Shown here: piece after piece, positions 36,340-47,890 of the stretch
Position numbering within the stretch: position 1 is the stretch's first letter
Layout of the letters: every line of letters begins with the position of its first letter
Assembly (NCBI GenBank): GCA_020631735.1
Contig: CM036223.1
Coordinates: forward strand, 8,470,191 to 8,534,190
Origin: Saccharum officinarum
Lineage: Eukaryota > Streptophyta > Magnoliopsida > Poales > Poaceae
Direction: 5' to 3'
Length of the DNA stretch: 64,000 nt
Position numbers and translations under genes: made by a program
The notes under the pieces: generated by a model
What the model was told of the DNA's origin: nothing
The model's database searches: none
What the model saw: only the letters and a program-made list of their open reading frames with translations

Positions 36340-37399
36340 ATCTCCCCCTTTTTAGTAATTGATGACAACCACCACAGAGATATGAAATGAAATCAATTTT
36401 CAATTTCGACAGTATTAGCTCCCCCTACATATGTGCTTCCATGAGTTTGGTTCAATTGTGCACATATGTATGGATTTGAATTTTGGGAGAGTTACTACTA
36501 TCAAATTGATGCTAAGGTATATAGAATGGACCTTTGAAGCGTGATACCAATCAGAGTTGCCTTTATATACCATCCTTAGCATCGATGTAGCTAGACACCA
36601 CTTGTAATACATCACTTGTAAAGATCACAAACACTAAAGTACCCCGTGAGATCAACATTATAAGCAAAAGGTGTCTAGATACCACTTGTAAAGCTACTCT
36701 TAACAAATCATCATTCAAGTTCTATTTCTAGCAATCACCATACAATCATGAATATGAATTTAAGCTTTTGCAATGCAACAATTCATCATGTTAATGCACA
36801 TACAAATGCAACAAATCATTCATGAGCTTGCTCCTCCTACTTGTGTGCTCAATTTTAATTTTTCTCCCCCTTACTATATCTTTCTCCCCCTTTGCAACTT
36901 AACTTCTTATCTTTGTGACTTTTCTATCTTTGTGACTTTTCTCTCCCCCTTTGTCAACAATCACCAAAAAGGTGCCAATTTTAGTAAGAGTCAAGTCAAT
37001 CAATATGAGGGAGTCCAAATTATGGTTCAATCTAGATCACTTGCCTAGAATATGTAATTCGGTTTGATCCAAGGACAAGCTTCTTCACACCTTATAAAGT
37101 ATAAGGGTTATCTTGACCATGTTGAATTACACATCATGAGCTCATTTTCTAGATTCAACACTAGGTTTGCAAGCCCACAAACATGTCATATGCTACCACT
37201 AGATCAATCAAACATAGAAGCAATAGTGGTACCATATATACATCTAAAATCATTTGATTTTCATGAATGAGCCTATTTGTCATGCAAATATGTCTATATA
37301 TTCTAAACATGTCCTTAGCAAAGTATAGATGATATGTCAAACAACTTTACCTTGCTATGTCGGAGAAGAGGCATGTCATATAAGAATGTGGGGGTGCAC
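36340..37399 (-). other. Element D 3' non-coding segment
   Basis: AT-rich. It begins at the polypurine tract beside the left LTR and ends at the RNase H stop. No domain was seen. Confidence 0.6.
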
Positions 37400-39045
37400 T
37401 CATTTCAAGTTGGAGAAGTCAAGTATGTTCAATTCATTCTTCAACTTGTAAAATCTCTTTTCATCAAGAGGCTTTGTGAATATGTCGGCTAATTGATCTT
37501 CGATGCCAATGCTTTCAATGCTAATATCACCCTTTTGTTGATGGTCTCTTTTGAAGTGATGCCTTATGTCAATGTGCTTCGTTCTTGAATGTTGAACCAA
37601 AATTTGTGTCATCTTGATAGCACTCTCATTATCACAAAACAATGGCACATTATTGAATTTGATTCTAAAGTCATTCAAACTGGCCTTCATCCAAAGCAAT
37701 TGTGCACAACAACTACCAGCACTAATGTATTCAGCCTCGGTGGTAGATAGTGCAACACTATTTTGTTTCTTTGATGACCATGAAACAAGAGACCTTCCAA
37801 GCAATTGACAAGTGCCACTTGTGCTCATTCTATCAATCTTGCATCCACCATAGTCGGAGTCCGAATATCCAATCAAGTCAAAATTAGACCCCTTGGGATA
37901 ACATAGTCCAACATCATGAGTGCCCTTAAGATATCTTAATATTCTCTTGGTTGCTTTCAAGTGACTTTCTCTAGATGAAGCTTGATATCTTGCACACTTG
38001 CACACACTAAACATCACATCCGGCCTAGAAGCGGTGACATAGAGCAAACTTCCAATCATAGACCGGTATTGCTTTTGATCTACCATGTTGCCACTAGCAT
38101 CAACACCCAATTGATCATTTGTGCCTATTGGTGTACTCATTGGCTTAGCATCTTGCTATCCAAACTTCTTGATCATGTCCTTGATGTACTTGCCTTGACT
38201 TACAAAAGAGTCATTCTTCATTTGTTTGATTTGAAGTCCAAGAAAGTAACTAAGCTCTCCAATCATAGACATCTCAAACTCATTTGCCATCATTTTTCTA
38301 AACTCTTCACAAAAATCTTGATTTGTTGATCCAAAAATGATATCATCAACATAGATTTGTAACACAAACAAGTCATTTTCAAGCTTCTTGGTGAAGAGAG
38401 TGGTGTCAACCTTTCCCATCTTGAAACCTTTAGAGAGAAGAAAGTCCCTCAATCTCTCATACCATGCTCTGGTGCTTGCTTCAAACCATACAATGCCTTC
38501 TTTAGCTTGAAAATATGGTCGGGCTTATTGTCATCTTCAAAACCGGAAGGTTGCTCAACATAAACTTCTTCATTGATGTAGCCATTGAGAAATGCACTCT
38601 TGATATCCATTTGATAGAGCTTGATGTTGTGTTCACAAGCATATACTAATAAGATTCTAATAACCTCCAATCTTGCAACCGGTGCATATGTCTCTCTAAA
38701 ATCAAGACCCTCAACTTGAGTGTATTCTTGTGCTACTAATCTTGCTTTGTTCCTTACAACCATGTCATCTTGATCTTTCTTGTTTCTAAAGACCCATTTG
38801 GTGCCAATTACATTGTAGTTCTTTGGCCTTTCAACAAGTTCCCAAACTTGATTTCTAGTGAAATTGTTTAGCTCTTCATGCATGGCATTTACCCAATCGG
38901 AATCCTTCAAGGCATCTTCTTTTTTCTTAGGTTCTTCAAGTGACACAAATGAGTAGTGCTCATAAAAAGATGCTAGCCTTGATCTAGTTTGAATACCACT
39001 TTGAATTCCACCAATGATTTGGTCCAATGGATAATCTCTTGCAAT
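37400..39045 (-). pseudogene. Element D reverse transcriptase-RNase H (broken)
   Basis: Minus strand. The RT N-terminus has 'DSDWVNAMHEELNNF'. Then come 'YQMDIKSAFLNGY' and '[12 protein letters not shown]', where loss of one base near 38469 shifts the frame. RT continues with 'YVDDIIFG' (about 38350), and then a TAG near 38152. RNase H is complement(37400-38140) with 'YSDSDYGG', 'STTEAEYI', 'CDNESAI' and 'LADIFTKPLDE'. A further stop lies near 39053 between integrase tail and RT. Domains are otherwise well preserved. Confidence 0.88.
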
Positions 39046-39054
39046 GCTAGTAGG

Positions 39055-39549
39055 TTAGAGTATTGGGAGTTGATTACTTCCACTTGCTTGACCTTGATCT
39101 TGAGCTTCATTGTGAGTACCACTAGAGCTTGCTTGATTTGTATCAATTTGCACACTTTGGTTGATCACATGAATATCATCATCATCATTAACTTGCCTTG
39201 GCCTAACATCACCAATGTCCATGTTTCTCATTGCATTTGCCAATTGGTCTTCTCTCACATCATCAAGGTTTTGAGCTTCATTTCGAGATCCTTGGGTTTC
39301 ATCAAACTCAACATCATGAACTTCTTCCAAGGTGCCATTTGTGAGATTCCAAACTCTATATGCTTTGCTTGTGGTAGAATAACCAAGTAAGAACCCTTCA
39401 TCACATTTCTTGTCAAACTTGCTCAATCTAGTACCTTTCTTGAGAATATAGCATTTACAACCAAACACTCTAAAGTTTGCAATGTTGGGCTTTCTTCCAT
39501 TCAATAGCTCATATGGTGTCTTTCCAAGCTTCCCATGGCAATAGAGACG
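39055..39549 (-). pseudogene. Element D integrase C-terminal part
   Basis: Complement(39055-39504) reads 'NGRKPNIANFRVFGCKC', 'GFLLGYSTTSKAYRVWN', then an acidic Gln/Asp-rich linker. The reading continues across the E insertion site (GTTAC duplication) into 44714, where the integrase core lies. Confidence 0.85.
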
Positions 39550-39554
39550 GTTAC

Positions 39555-40551
39555 TGATGAGGACATGGCACCTTCGGATACGAACAATGATTATAAGGTG
39601 CGCTCGTTCCTACATTTGTATAGTGGCTTTGGTTATAATTCACTTGGTTCCACATGTACATGTCACTATTTGATTGTAGGTTCAAATGTGTTTCATAATG
39701 GAAGTTCATCAAAGTTGAACTTTCGGTTCGTCGGTAGCCCAACAGTGCCTCATTGGAAAGGCCATAACTCATCCATCCGGAGTGTGATCGAGGTCAATGA
39801 GCACTTGATGGAAAGCTTGTTTGATAAGCTTTCAAATAGATCTAGTCCCATCTCAATATCACGTAGGCAAGGCCTCCAAATCACTAATATATTCTATCGC
39901 TATTTCTGGCGAGAGCTACACTGTCGTCATGGGCTTGTTAGACATCCTTGGGACCTAGGCCCAAGTTGGAGCACGCCCCAAGAAGATGGAGAACACCTAA
40001 GAGATGGCCTTGGACGTCCACCTCCTTGGCCACCAGCTTAGGAGGCTAGCAAGGACGTCCAAGCCTAGCCAGAGGCCCAGTCCAATCCGAGTTCGAGTCT
40101 GCCTCGGCCATCAGGACCAGTCTGCAATAAAATGGATGCCTAGGATGCATCCAAACTCCGTTTTTGATGATCCACATATGGATGGAAATATAATTTGATA
40201 AGGAGCTAATCCAAGTGGTTTCACATCAAAAGCTCTTCGGAATCAATGGGAATCGTCGAAACAAGTTAGCGTCCAGAATCTGTCAGGGTGCTGCGACACC
40301 TTCTTTTGGGCCGTTGGGCCTTGTAACGTGTTGGGACACCTTTAGGACGTGAAGAGGGATCCTTGGACGTCTCTTAGGCTATATAATCAGTAGCCACCAC
40401 CTACTTTAGGGTTTGGGTCTTTGTGATCTGAAGCCGGATCGGTGTGTCGCTCTCCGAACAAATCGTTGTTTATCTTGAACCTGACGGAAGATCAGGACCC
40501 CGTCTATAGTTACCATCACCTGACGGAAGATTGGGATCCCCGTTTCCATCA
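39555..40551 (+). repeat. Element E 5' LTR (997 bp)
   Basis: Starts TGATGAGGACATGGCACC and ends CCCCGTTTCCATCA. A TATA-like GGCTATATAATC at about 40377-40388 is the likely promoter. The frame at 39555-40041 stays open through the first half, as in the 3' copy. Confidence 0.95.
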
Positions 40552-42509
40552 ATTGGTATCAGAGCTAAGGTATACCGTCAGGTTCACATTTATTCCCTCG
40601 TTTGAGTGTTTCGCATTCGTCCCATAGTCCAGTGCCATACTTATTTTTCCTGTCCTAGAACCTTCCGCGCCATAGCCTTTGCATATTTCAGTTTCAGAGT
40701 TCGCTTTGTTGAGTTTGTGTCCTAGGTCAAAGTCTTGTTGCTGGTTTAGATTGTGTTCTTTTCTAGTTTGTGTTGATCCCTCCACCCGCCGCTATTCCGT
40801 ATCACCATCGGTTTGCATCTTGTGTCCACTAAAACCCTGATTCGAACAGCTTCCTTAAAACAGTCATAACTTTTGCATCCGAACTCGAAACGGGGAAAAT
40901 TTTATATCTACGGAGAACACCAGAAAATTTTAGATCTATTTCATCCCAGCATAGCTGGGTTCGCAAAAATTAGATTTGCGAAATTCGATTAGGAAGATTG
41001 AGTTTCTGGGCTCACAAGTTTTGGTATGCTTTTTAGAGCACATTCCTAATTTTCTATAGGTCACATCTTTTATTCAATTGAGCTCAAATTTTTTGTGGTT
41101 TATTCTTGTGTGCTCCTTGTTGAAAAAAATATCAAAAGAGCAAAAGCAAGAAGAGAAAAAGCAAGAAAAATGGTTACGAGGTCCGAATCAGTCTTGGTTC
41201 GAAGCCTAGATCGTGAACGTCGAGTCTCCACCAATCGACGCTATCATACCTATCAGAAGATCGGGCCTTGTTTTCATCAATTGGTATCAAAGCCAGGTTA
41301 CCCGTTAGGTATACTTTTGTTTTTCCCTTTAGTTGTTACTGTTTTTTTCATTACCTAGAGTCCACAAAAAGCTAAAAAAATACACCACCACATATTCCCT
41401 GACCTACAGCCCTTTGTGCCATTGCAATATTTTTAATTTCAGTTTGCTTTATTGAACGGTTGTCCCTCGTGTGTAATTTGTTCGTCCTGTCTAGGTCTTG
41501 TTTTTGGTTTCTGGTGTCAAGTTTTGCTTTCCTTGTGTGACGTCCATCAGTTTGATCCCCTCCATCCTTCTAGTGTTTTGTTTCCTATCTTTGGTCAACA
41601 AATAAAAGCACGTACTGGTATTGTTTACCAAAAAAATGACATAGAAGATCTATCTGGTCTGTGCGAAATGTACTAAGAGCATAAGGAAACATACTATATA
41701 TCACGTATCAATTTTAGTTTCCTTTGTCGGCTATTTATTTTTAATGCCATTAGATTTGGACCCAAAGTCATAAATAGGGTCATATCTCCAGCTGTGCAGA
41801 AATTTCTGCAAGGCCTGTCTTGCACCGCTTCAAATTGTTTTCCCAAGCCTTGTTTACTGCTTGCACATGGTGTAGTCTTGTCTACACTAAAGAGCGACAC
41901 ATTCGTAATAGCTTGTGCCCAACTTTGGCCGTGGGTTTAAGTTCTGTCAGTGTGTCATCAAGCTATTATATATATATATCCTTTGCGGCGTTTTTTGATA
42001 AAAAAAAGAGAGAGAAAAAAAGGAAAAGGCAGAAGGTGCTAAAAAAATTTAAAAGAGCAGCACCAAAAAGAAAAAGAAAGAAGAAAAAAAAGAACAAGAA
42101 AATAAAGATAGTGAAAAAAATTCAGAGGTGCTTGCATCCTTTTAAGTCCTTGTGCGAGTTGTATTGTTACTTACTTGAACTAGGTCCAGGACAAGTTTAG
42201 GCCGACGACATAGACTAGCTTGGGACTACTTTTCAATCTTGCAATTTCTGAATTAAATTATTGCTATTCCTTGCTACTATATTGTGCATGTCCAAGCTCC
42301 ACTTTCTTCTGACCCAGTATAGGTTCGCCTTGCAACTGTTACACTCAAGCTACAACGGTATCACAATCACCGGCCGATTGCACCGCCTGCTGCATTTGGT
42401 AAGAACACTTGTAAGACCGTGGTAAGACGCTTGAGAGTGTGAGACTTTATTCCTTGACCACATCCTAGTAGCTCATAGGAAAATATATACTTGTGTGTTT
42501 TCTTGTTTG
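40552..42509 (+). other. Element E leader with internal tandem duplication
   Basis: The segment from about 40530 to 40830 recurs, diverged, at about 41260-41590. The recurrence includes a second primer-site-like TGGTATCAAAGCC at 41282-41294 preceded by 'TTTTCATCAAT'. An A-rich, Lys-coding stretch lies at 42000-42120 and is low complexity. No gene is supported before 42510. Confidence 0.6.
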
Positions 42510-44186
42510 ATGCTAACAATGACAGGTTACCACACTCACCGATATGAAACATCAACGATGCATGAGACACGCACTATTGCTGCTACACCTCCTCTCGCAG
42601 GTCGTTCTATTCTTTCTTCCCCACCTATTTATGATGGTATTGGTGCTGATGAGTACATTGAGTGGGAAAGTAAAATAGATAACATTTTTGCACAATGTCA
42701 TATGTGTGAACGGAGGAAGATTAAGAATGTATCTAGTGTTTTGAGACATTTAGCATCAATTTGGTGGGAGTCTTTAAATTCTTCAGATAAACCTCATACA
42801 TGGAATGATATGAAAATTCTTATGAGAGAAACTTTTGTTAATCCATCTCTTGTAAATAATTCATATGATGAGGAACATCAACTAGACCAATCTCCTATTA
42901 TTCCTCCTGCTATGCCTAACCTTTTGCAGGACAATGCACAACAGAGTGGGAATGACATAACAGAAAATGAGGTGCTCCCAGTCTCATGTGAAAATTCAAC
43001 ACGTGTTACTTTCGCTGACAGTGAGAGCAAAGGTAATGTCAATGATGCTAATCTCACAGAAGATGAGAGTTCTCTTGATGTGTTGAATTTTTCCACCAAT
43101 CATGCTATGATAGAGAAAAATTTAGTGGAGCATTCGCTTGATTTACCTTTGTCACAAGATGATTTGCTTGATGTTTCTTGTGACGAAGATGACTTGCATC
43201 ATGATATTTATGTTATACCCATGCAATCCTTGAAGAATGATCATGCTATATGTGTGCTAAAAATGAGCACTTGTGCTGAAAATAGACTTGTTATTTATAA
43301 TGCTAGTGAAGTTGATGAGCTGAAATTATTGTATTCTTTAAATACTTTGGGTTACATTGAATTTGATGTTCCGTGTAATCTTAGTTCTTTAGAGGAGAAA
43401 CTTTATGCCTATGCTGATTTGCCATGGTTCTCTAGACATATATATCATTTTATTGGAAAATATAATTGTAAAGGAGAGTATAAGGTGCATCGTGTCTATA
43501 TTTGTTCAAATCTGAAATCTCCTTATATGGTGCAAAAGTATGATCAACCAAAGGATTGCAATTGCTATAATCTTGTCATGTCGAGTTCCCCTAGTTTTAT
43601 TATAAAGAAACATGTTAAATTTCAAGAAGGAGAGCAATGTTGGCTACTACCAACAATATTTTCTTCATCTAATCCCAAACCGAGGACGGTTTGTTGTCAA
43701 GAAGGGGAGGATGATGAGGACATGGCACCTTCGGATATGAACAATGATTATAAGGTGCGCTCGTTCCTACATTTGTATAGTGGCTTTGGTTATAATTCAC
43801 TTGGTTCCACATGTACATGTCACTATTTGATTATAGGTTCAAATGTGTTTCATAATGGAAGTTCATCAAAGTTGAACTTTCGGTTCGTCGGCAGCCCGAC
43901 AGTGCCTCATTGGAAAGGCCATAACTTATCCATCTGGAGTGCGATCGAGGTCAATGAGCACTTGATGGAAAGCTTGTTTGATAAGCTTTCAAATAGATCT
44001 GGTCCCATCTCAATATCACGTAGGCAAGGCTTCCAAATCACTAATATATTCTATCGCTATTTCTGGCGAGAGCTACACTGTCGTCATGGGCTTGTTAGAC
44101 ATCCTTGGGACCTAGGCCGAAGTTGGAGCACGCCCCAAGAAGATGGAGAACACCTAAGAGATGGCCTTGGACGTCCACCTCCTTAG
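42510..44186 (+). CDS. Element E gag-like protein (reads into the 3' LTR)
   Basis: The frame is open upstream to 42495; the first ATG is 42510, with another at 42519. The N-terminal third has the retrotransposon gag signature seen in gypsy-type elements: 'PPIYDGIGADEYIEWESKI', 'HMCERRKIKN' and 'ASIWWESLNSSD'. Gag forms the particle that packages RNA. An acidic central region follows with 'SCDEDDLHHDIYVIP'. No CCHC zinc knuckle, protease or RT follows. The frame passes the polypurine tract and continues about 158 codons into the 3' LTR before its stop. The product is about 558 residues. Uninterrupted length and no stop over 1.7 kb argue for recent function, but expression is unknown. Confidence 0.7.
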   Translation: MLTMTGYHTHRYETSTMHETRTIAATPPLAGRSILSSPPIYDGIGADEYIEWESKIDNIFAQCHMCERRKIKNVSSVLRHLASIWWESLNSSDKPHTWNDMKILMRETFVNPSLVNNSYDEEHQLDQSPIIPPAMPNLLQDNAQQSGNDITENEVLPVSCENSTRVTFADSESKGNVNDANLTEDESSLDVLNFSTNHAMIEKNLVEHSLDLPLSQDDLLDVSCDEDDLHHDIYVIPMQSLKNDHAICVLKMSTCAENRLVIYNASEVDELKLLYSLNTLGYIEFDVPCNLSSLEEKLYAYADLPWFSRHIYHFIGKYNCKGEYKVHRVYICSNLKSPYMVQKYDQPKDCNCYNLVMSSSPSFIIKKHVKFQEGEQCWLLPTIFSSSNPKPRTVCCQEGEDDEDMAPSDMNNDYKVRSFLHLYSGFGYNSLGSTCTCHYLIIGSNVFHNGSSSKLNFRFVGSPTVPHWKGHNLSIWSAIEVNEHLMESLFDKLSNRSGPISISRRQGFQITNIFYRYFWRELHCRHGLVRHPWDLGRSWSTPQEDGEHLRDGLGRPPP

Positions 44187-44708
44187 CCACCACCTTAGGA
44201 GGCCAGCAAGGATGTCCAAGCCAAGCCAGAGGCCCAGTCCAATCCGAGTTCGAGTTTGCCTCGGCCATCCGGACCAGTCTGCAATAAAACGGATGCCCAG
44301 GACGCATCCGAACTCCATTTTCGATGATCCACATATGGATGGAAAGATAATTTGATAAGGAAGCCAATCCAAGTGATTTCACATCAAAAGCTCTTCGGAA
44401 TCAATGGGAATCGTCGAAACAAGTCTGCGTCCAGAATCTGTCAGGGTGCTGCGACACCTTCTTTTGGGCCGTTGGGCCTTGTAACGTGTTGGGACACCTT
44501 TAGGACATGAAGAGGGATCCTTGGACGTCTCTTAGGCTATATAATCAGTAGCCACCACCTACTTTAGGGTTTTTTCTTTGTGATCTGAAGCCGGATCGGT
44601 GTGTCGCTCTCCGAACAAATCGTTATTTATCTTGAACCTGACGGAAGATCAGGACCCCGTCTATAGTTACCATCACCTGACGGAAGATCGGGATCCCCGT
44701 TTCCATCA
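43712..44708 (+). repeat. Element E 3' LTR (997 bp)
   Basis: Same length as the 5' LTR with scattered substitutions, mainly C/T and G/A. Followed by GTTAC. Confidence 0.95.
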
Positions 44709-44713
44709 GTTAC

Positions 44714-45600
44714 TACAATAGCAAGCCATGTTGATAGCTTCACTCCAAAATGAATGACTCATATAGTATTCACTAAGCATTGATCTAGCCATGTCAATCA
44801 AAGTTCTATTCTTTCTTTTAACTACACCATTGAATTAAGGAGTGTAGGTTGGAGAGAATTGATGTCCAATACCAAGATCATCACACAATTCCTCAATTCT
44901 TGTGTTCTTGAACTCACTACCATTGTCACTTCTAATCTTCTTTATGGTGATTTCAAACTCATTTTGCACTCTCTTGAAAAAGACTTGAATAGATCATAAA
45001 CATTACTCTTGTCATAGAGAAAGAACACCCAAGTGAATCTAGTGTAATCATCCACTACCATAAAACCATACTTGTTACCACCAATGCTAGTGTATGTTGT
45101 TGGTCCAAACAAGTCCATGTGCAATAACTCAAATGCCTTTGATGTGCTCATTTCACTCTTACTAGGATGTGCATTTCCAACTTGTTTGCTGGCTTGACAA
45201 GCACTACAAGGTTTATCCTTCTCAAAGGTGACATCCTTCAAACCTCTAACTAAGTCATGCCTCAAGAGTTTGTTCAATTGTTTCATTCCAACATGACCAA
45301 GCCTTCTATGCCATAACCAACCCATACTAGATTTGCTAAGCAAGCATGATGTCAATTGTGTCTCACTATCGTTGAAGTCAACCAAGTATAGGCTACCATG
45401 TGTAAATCCTTTGAATATCAAATTTGATCCATCAACACTAATGACTTCAACATCATCACTACCAAATTTGCACTTGAAGCCAAGATCACAAAGTTGTGCT
45501 ACCGATAAAAGATTGAAATCCAAGCTCTCAACTAGCAACACATTAGATATGATCATGTCATTTGAGATAGCAATTTTACCAAGCCCCTTGACCTAGCCTT
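44714..45600 (-). pseudogene. Element D GAG-pre-integrase and integrase core
   Basis: Complement(44942-45556) reads 'LLSVAQLCDLGF', 'LWHRRLGHVGMKQLNKL', the zinc-binding 'C.AC' pair, then the first catalytic Asp in 'LHMDLFGP' and 'VVDDYTRFTWV'. A frame shift near 44950 separates the next block, which holds the 'SDNGSEF' region and the glutamate-containing 'Y.PQ.NGV' segment (to 44820). The integrase would insert element cDNA; this copy is disabled. Confidence 0.85.
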
Positions 45601-45739
45601 TCTTATTGTTGCCAAAAGTGATAGCATCAAAACCACCGTTTTGACTTATATCAATTGATTTGAACATACAAGAATCTCCGGTCATATGTTGAGTGCACCC
45701 ACTATCAAGCATCCAATGCCTTCCTCCGACTTTGTAATT

Positions 45740-47720
45740 GACCTATAAGACAAGATCAATTCTTTTTAGGTACCCAAACTTGTTTGGGTCCTCCAAGGTT
45801 AGTGACCAAGCTCTTTGGTACCCAAATGGCTTTCTTCTTTGAGCCCATCCATGGTGCACCAATGAACTTAGCATGAACACTATTTGTACCCTTGGTAAGT
45901 ATATAGAAAGAATCAAACTTAATCGAGGATACATTAGCATTGGATTTCTTGTTCATGCAATGTTGCTCTATGTGACCAACTTGCTTGCAACTTTTGCAAT
46001 AGCTACCATTGTTCTTCGCAAAACGAGTCTTGTGAAGAGCAAAAGCGGCCTTGCCTTTCTTGGGGTTATAGCCCAATCCCTCTTTATAGAGAGAATCCCT
46101 TTGGCTACCCAAGCACATAAGCAAGTGGTCCTCACCACCATAAGCCTTAGCTAAGGTGTGATTGAGCTCTTTTACCTCCTTCTTAAGATTTTCATTCTCA
46201 ACTATTAGTGTGGAGTCACAAGTGAAACCATTACTACTAGATGAGGATGATATAGATGAGCTACATGAAGGGTTAGTGGGAGCAATAACAATAGGCTTAT
46301 GAAAAGATTAATCAATTATATCACATGATATGCTTATGTTGTAAGTTTTAGCCTTCTCAACATTAGTTCGCATGTTTTCATATTTTTCAACTAGAGAGGA
46401 ATGAGCTTCTTCAAGCTTAGTGTGAGACTTTTGAAGCTTCTTATGGTCTACCTTTAGACTCTCATAAGATGCTCTAAGCTCATCAAGTTCTTGCATAAGG
46501 TTTTTCTTTTCCTTAATCAAGCCCTTGCACTCCTTTCTAGATTCTTTAAAATGTTGAGTGCAATCTTCTAGCATAGTGATTAGTTCATCTTTAGTGAATT
46601 CTTCTTCATCACTATCACTATCACTAGCATTATCATGATCACTCTCATCGTCGGATGATATCTTAGCGTCCTTAGCCATGAAGCACGATGGAGTGTCAAA
46701 GAGGGAGACTTTCTCTTGGATGGCAATGCTAGCATGTCCCTTCTTCTTGCTCTTGTTGTCATCCTCATCATCACTTGAGGAATCATCACTATCCCATGTA
46801 GCAACATGAGAATCATTCTTCTTCTTATGAGAGCTCTCCTTCTTTTCTTGCTTCTTCTTTTGCTTCTTCCTCTCCTTCTTGATAGCATCTTCATTATCAC
46901 TATCATAAGAACACTTTGCAATGAGATAGTCCTTGCTATGACATCTAAAGCATCTCATGGTATGCTCATTCTTCTTTGATGAGTTCTTCCTCCTTGCACA
47001 AAAACCTTTCTTCTTCATGAATTTGCCAAATTGCTTGACAAAGAGAGCCATCTTCTCATCAATGTTATCACTATCACAAGAGCTTGAGTCTTCATAACTT
47101 GATGATTCAATCTTGGATTTACTCTTGGATGTGGTGGCTTTGAATGCCACACTCTTCTTCTTCTCATCATCCTTCTTCTCACTTTCCTTCTTCTTCTTTT
47201 TGACCAACTCCTCTTTCTCATCATCTTCTCTATATGAATCATCGGTCATCACTTCTTGGAATATTTATTGAGGAGTTGAATCCTTCAATGAGTCCTTACT
47301 AGCACGGTGATCAATGTATCAAACCTCTTGGGCAAGCTTCTCAAGAACTTCATAGAGAATTGATTGTCCTTGACCTCCTCACCAAGTGCCTTGAGCTCAT
47401 TGACAATGACTTGCAACCGATGAAACATTTCCGGTACACTCTCATCTTTTTGTATTTTGAAGCTAGAAAACTTTTCTTGCAAGATATATGCTTTAGCGGT
47501 CTTTGTGCCTTTGGTGCCCTCAAATGTTTCTTCTAGCTTGGCCCAAGCATCATGTGCAACTTCTATGTTTTTCACTTGCTCAAATGTCTTGTCATCTAAT
47601 GCCTCATGAAGAGCACTAATGGCAATGTCATTGCATTGAAGCTTCTTCTCTTCCACCGGTGTAGATGCTTCCGGATTAGCAACCTCAAATTTTGTTTCGG
47701 TGACCTTCCACACTTATCTA
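45740..47720 (-). pseudogene. Element D gag (broken in several frames)
   Basis: Minus strand. Complement(47285-47713) is the UBN2-type gag head ('DDKTFEQVKNIEVAHDAW', 'LQVIVNELKALGEE'). Complement(46308-47252) is Lys/Glu/Ser-rich, with a knuckle 'CFRCHSKDYLIAKC' and a long coiled coil. Complement(45756-46124) has a second knuckle 'CKSCKQVGHIEQHC' followed by the linker before protease. A protease-like stretch is poor. Frames change between blocks, so no full gag can be made. Confidence 0.82.
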
Positions 47721-47890
47721 TTGATTGACTTAAGGTGTGCGGTCATCTTAACCTTCCAAAATGCATAATTTGTGCCATCAAAGTAAGGTGCCTTCTTGGT
47801 GTTGTTGATGTGCAAGCTTAATTGAGCTATTTCTTTCTCACCGTAGGTTGTTAAGCCTCAAATAAATGGTGCCTTGGCTCCGATACCACT

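Larger units (their letters stand above)
39555..44708 (+). mobile_element. Element E: gag-only (TR-GAG-like) LTR retrotransposon, 5.15 kb
   Basis: LTRs of identical length, 997 bp, lie at 39555-40551 and 43712-44708 (TG...CA). The 5-bp target duplication is perfect: GTTAC at 39550-39554 and 44709-44713. The primer-binding site TGGTATCAGAGC starts at 40554 and matches initiator tRNA-Met. The polypurine tract GAAGGGGAGGA is 43701-43711. The 3.16-kb interior has one gag-like frame and no protease, RT or integrase, so movement must rely on proteins from another element. It inserted in element D's integrase. Confidence 0.93.

Noticed and set aside
42000..42120. Lys-rich frame resembling a nuclear or histone-like protein
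   Set aside because: A-rich low-complexity leader of element E; not a domain.
46308..47252. Highly charged Lys/Glu/Ser-rich protein that could be mistaken for a host coiled-coil or nuclear protein
   Set aside because: A CCHC knuckle and its position between the primer-binding site and integrase show it is gag of element D.
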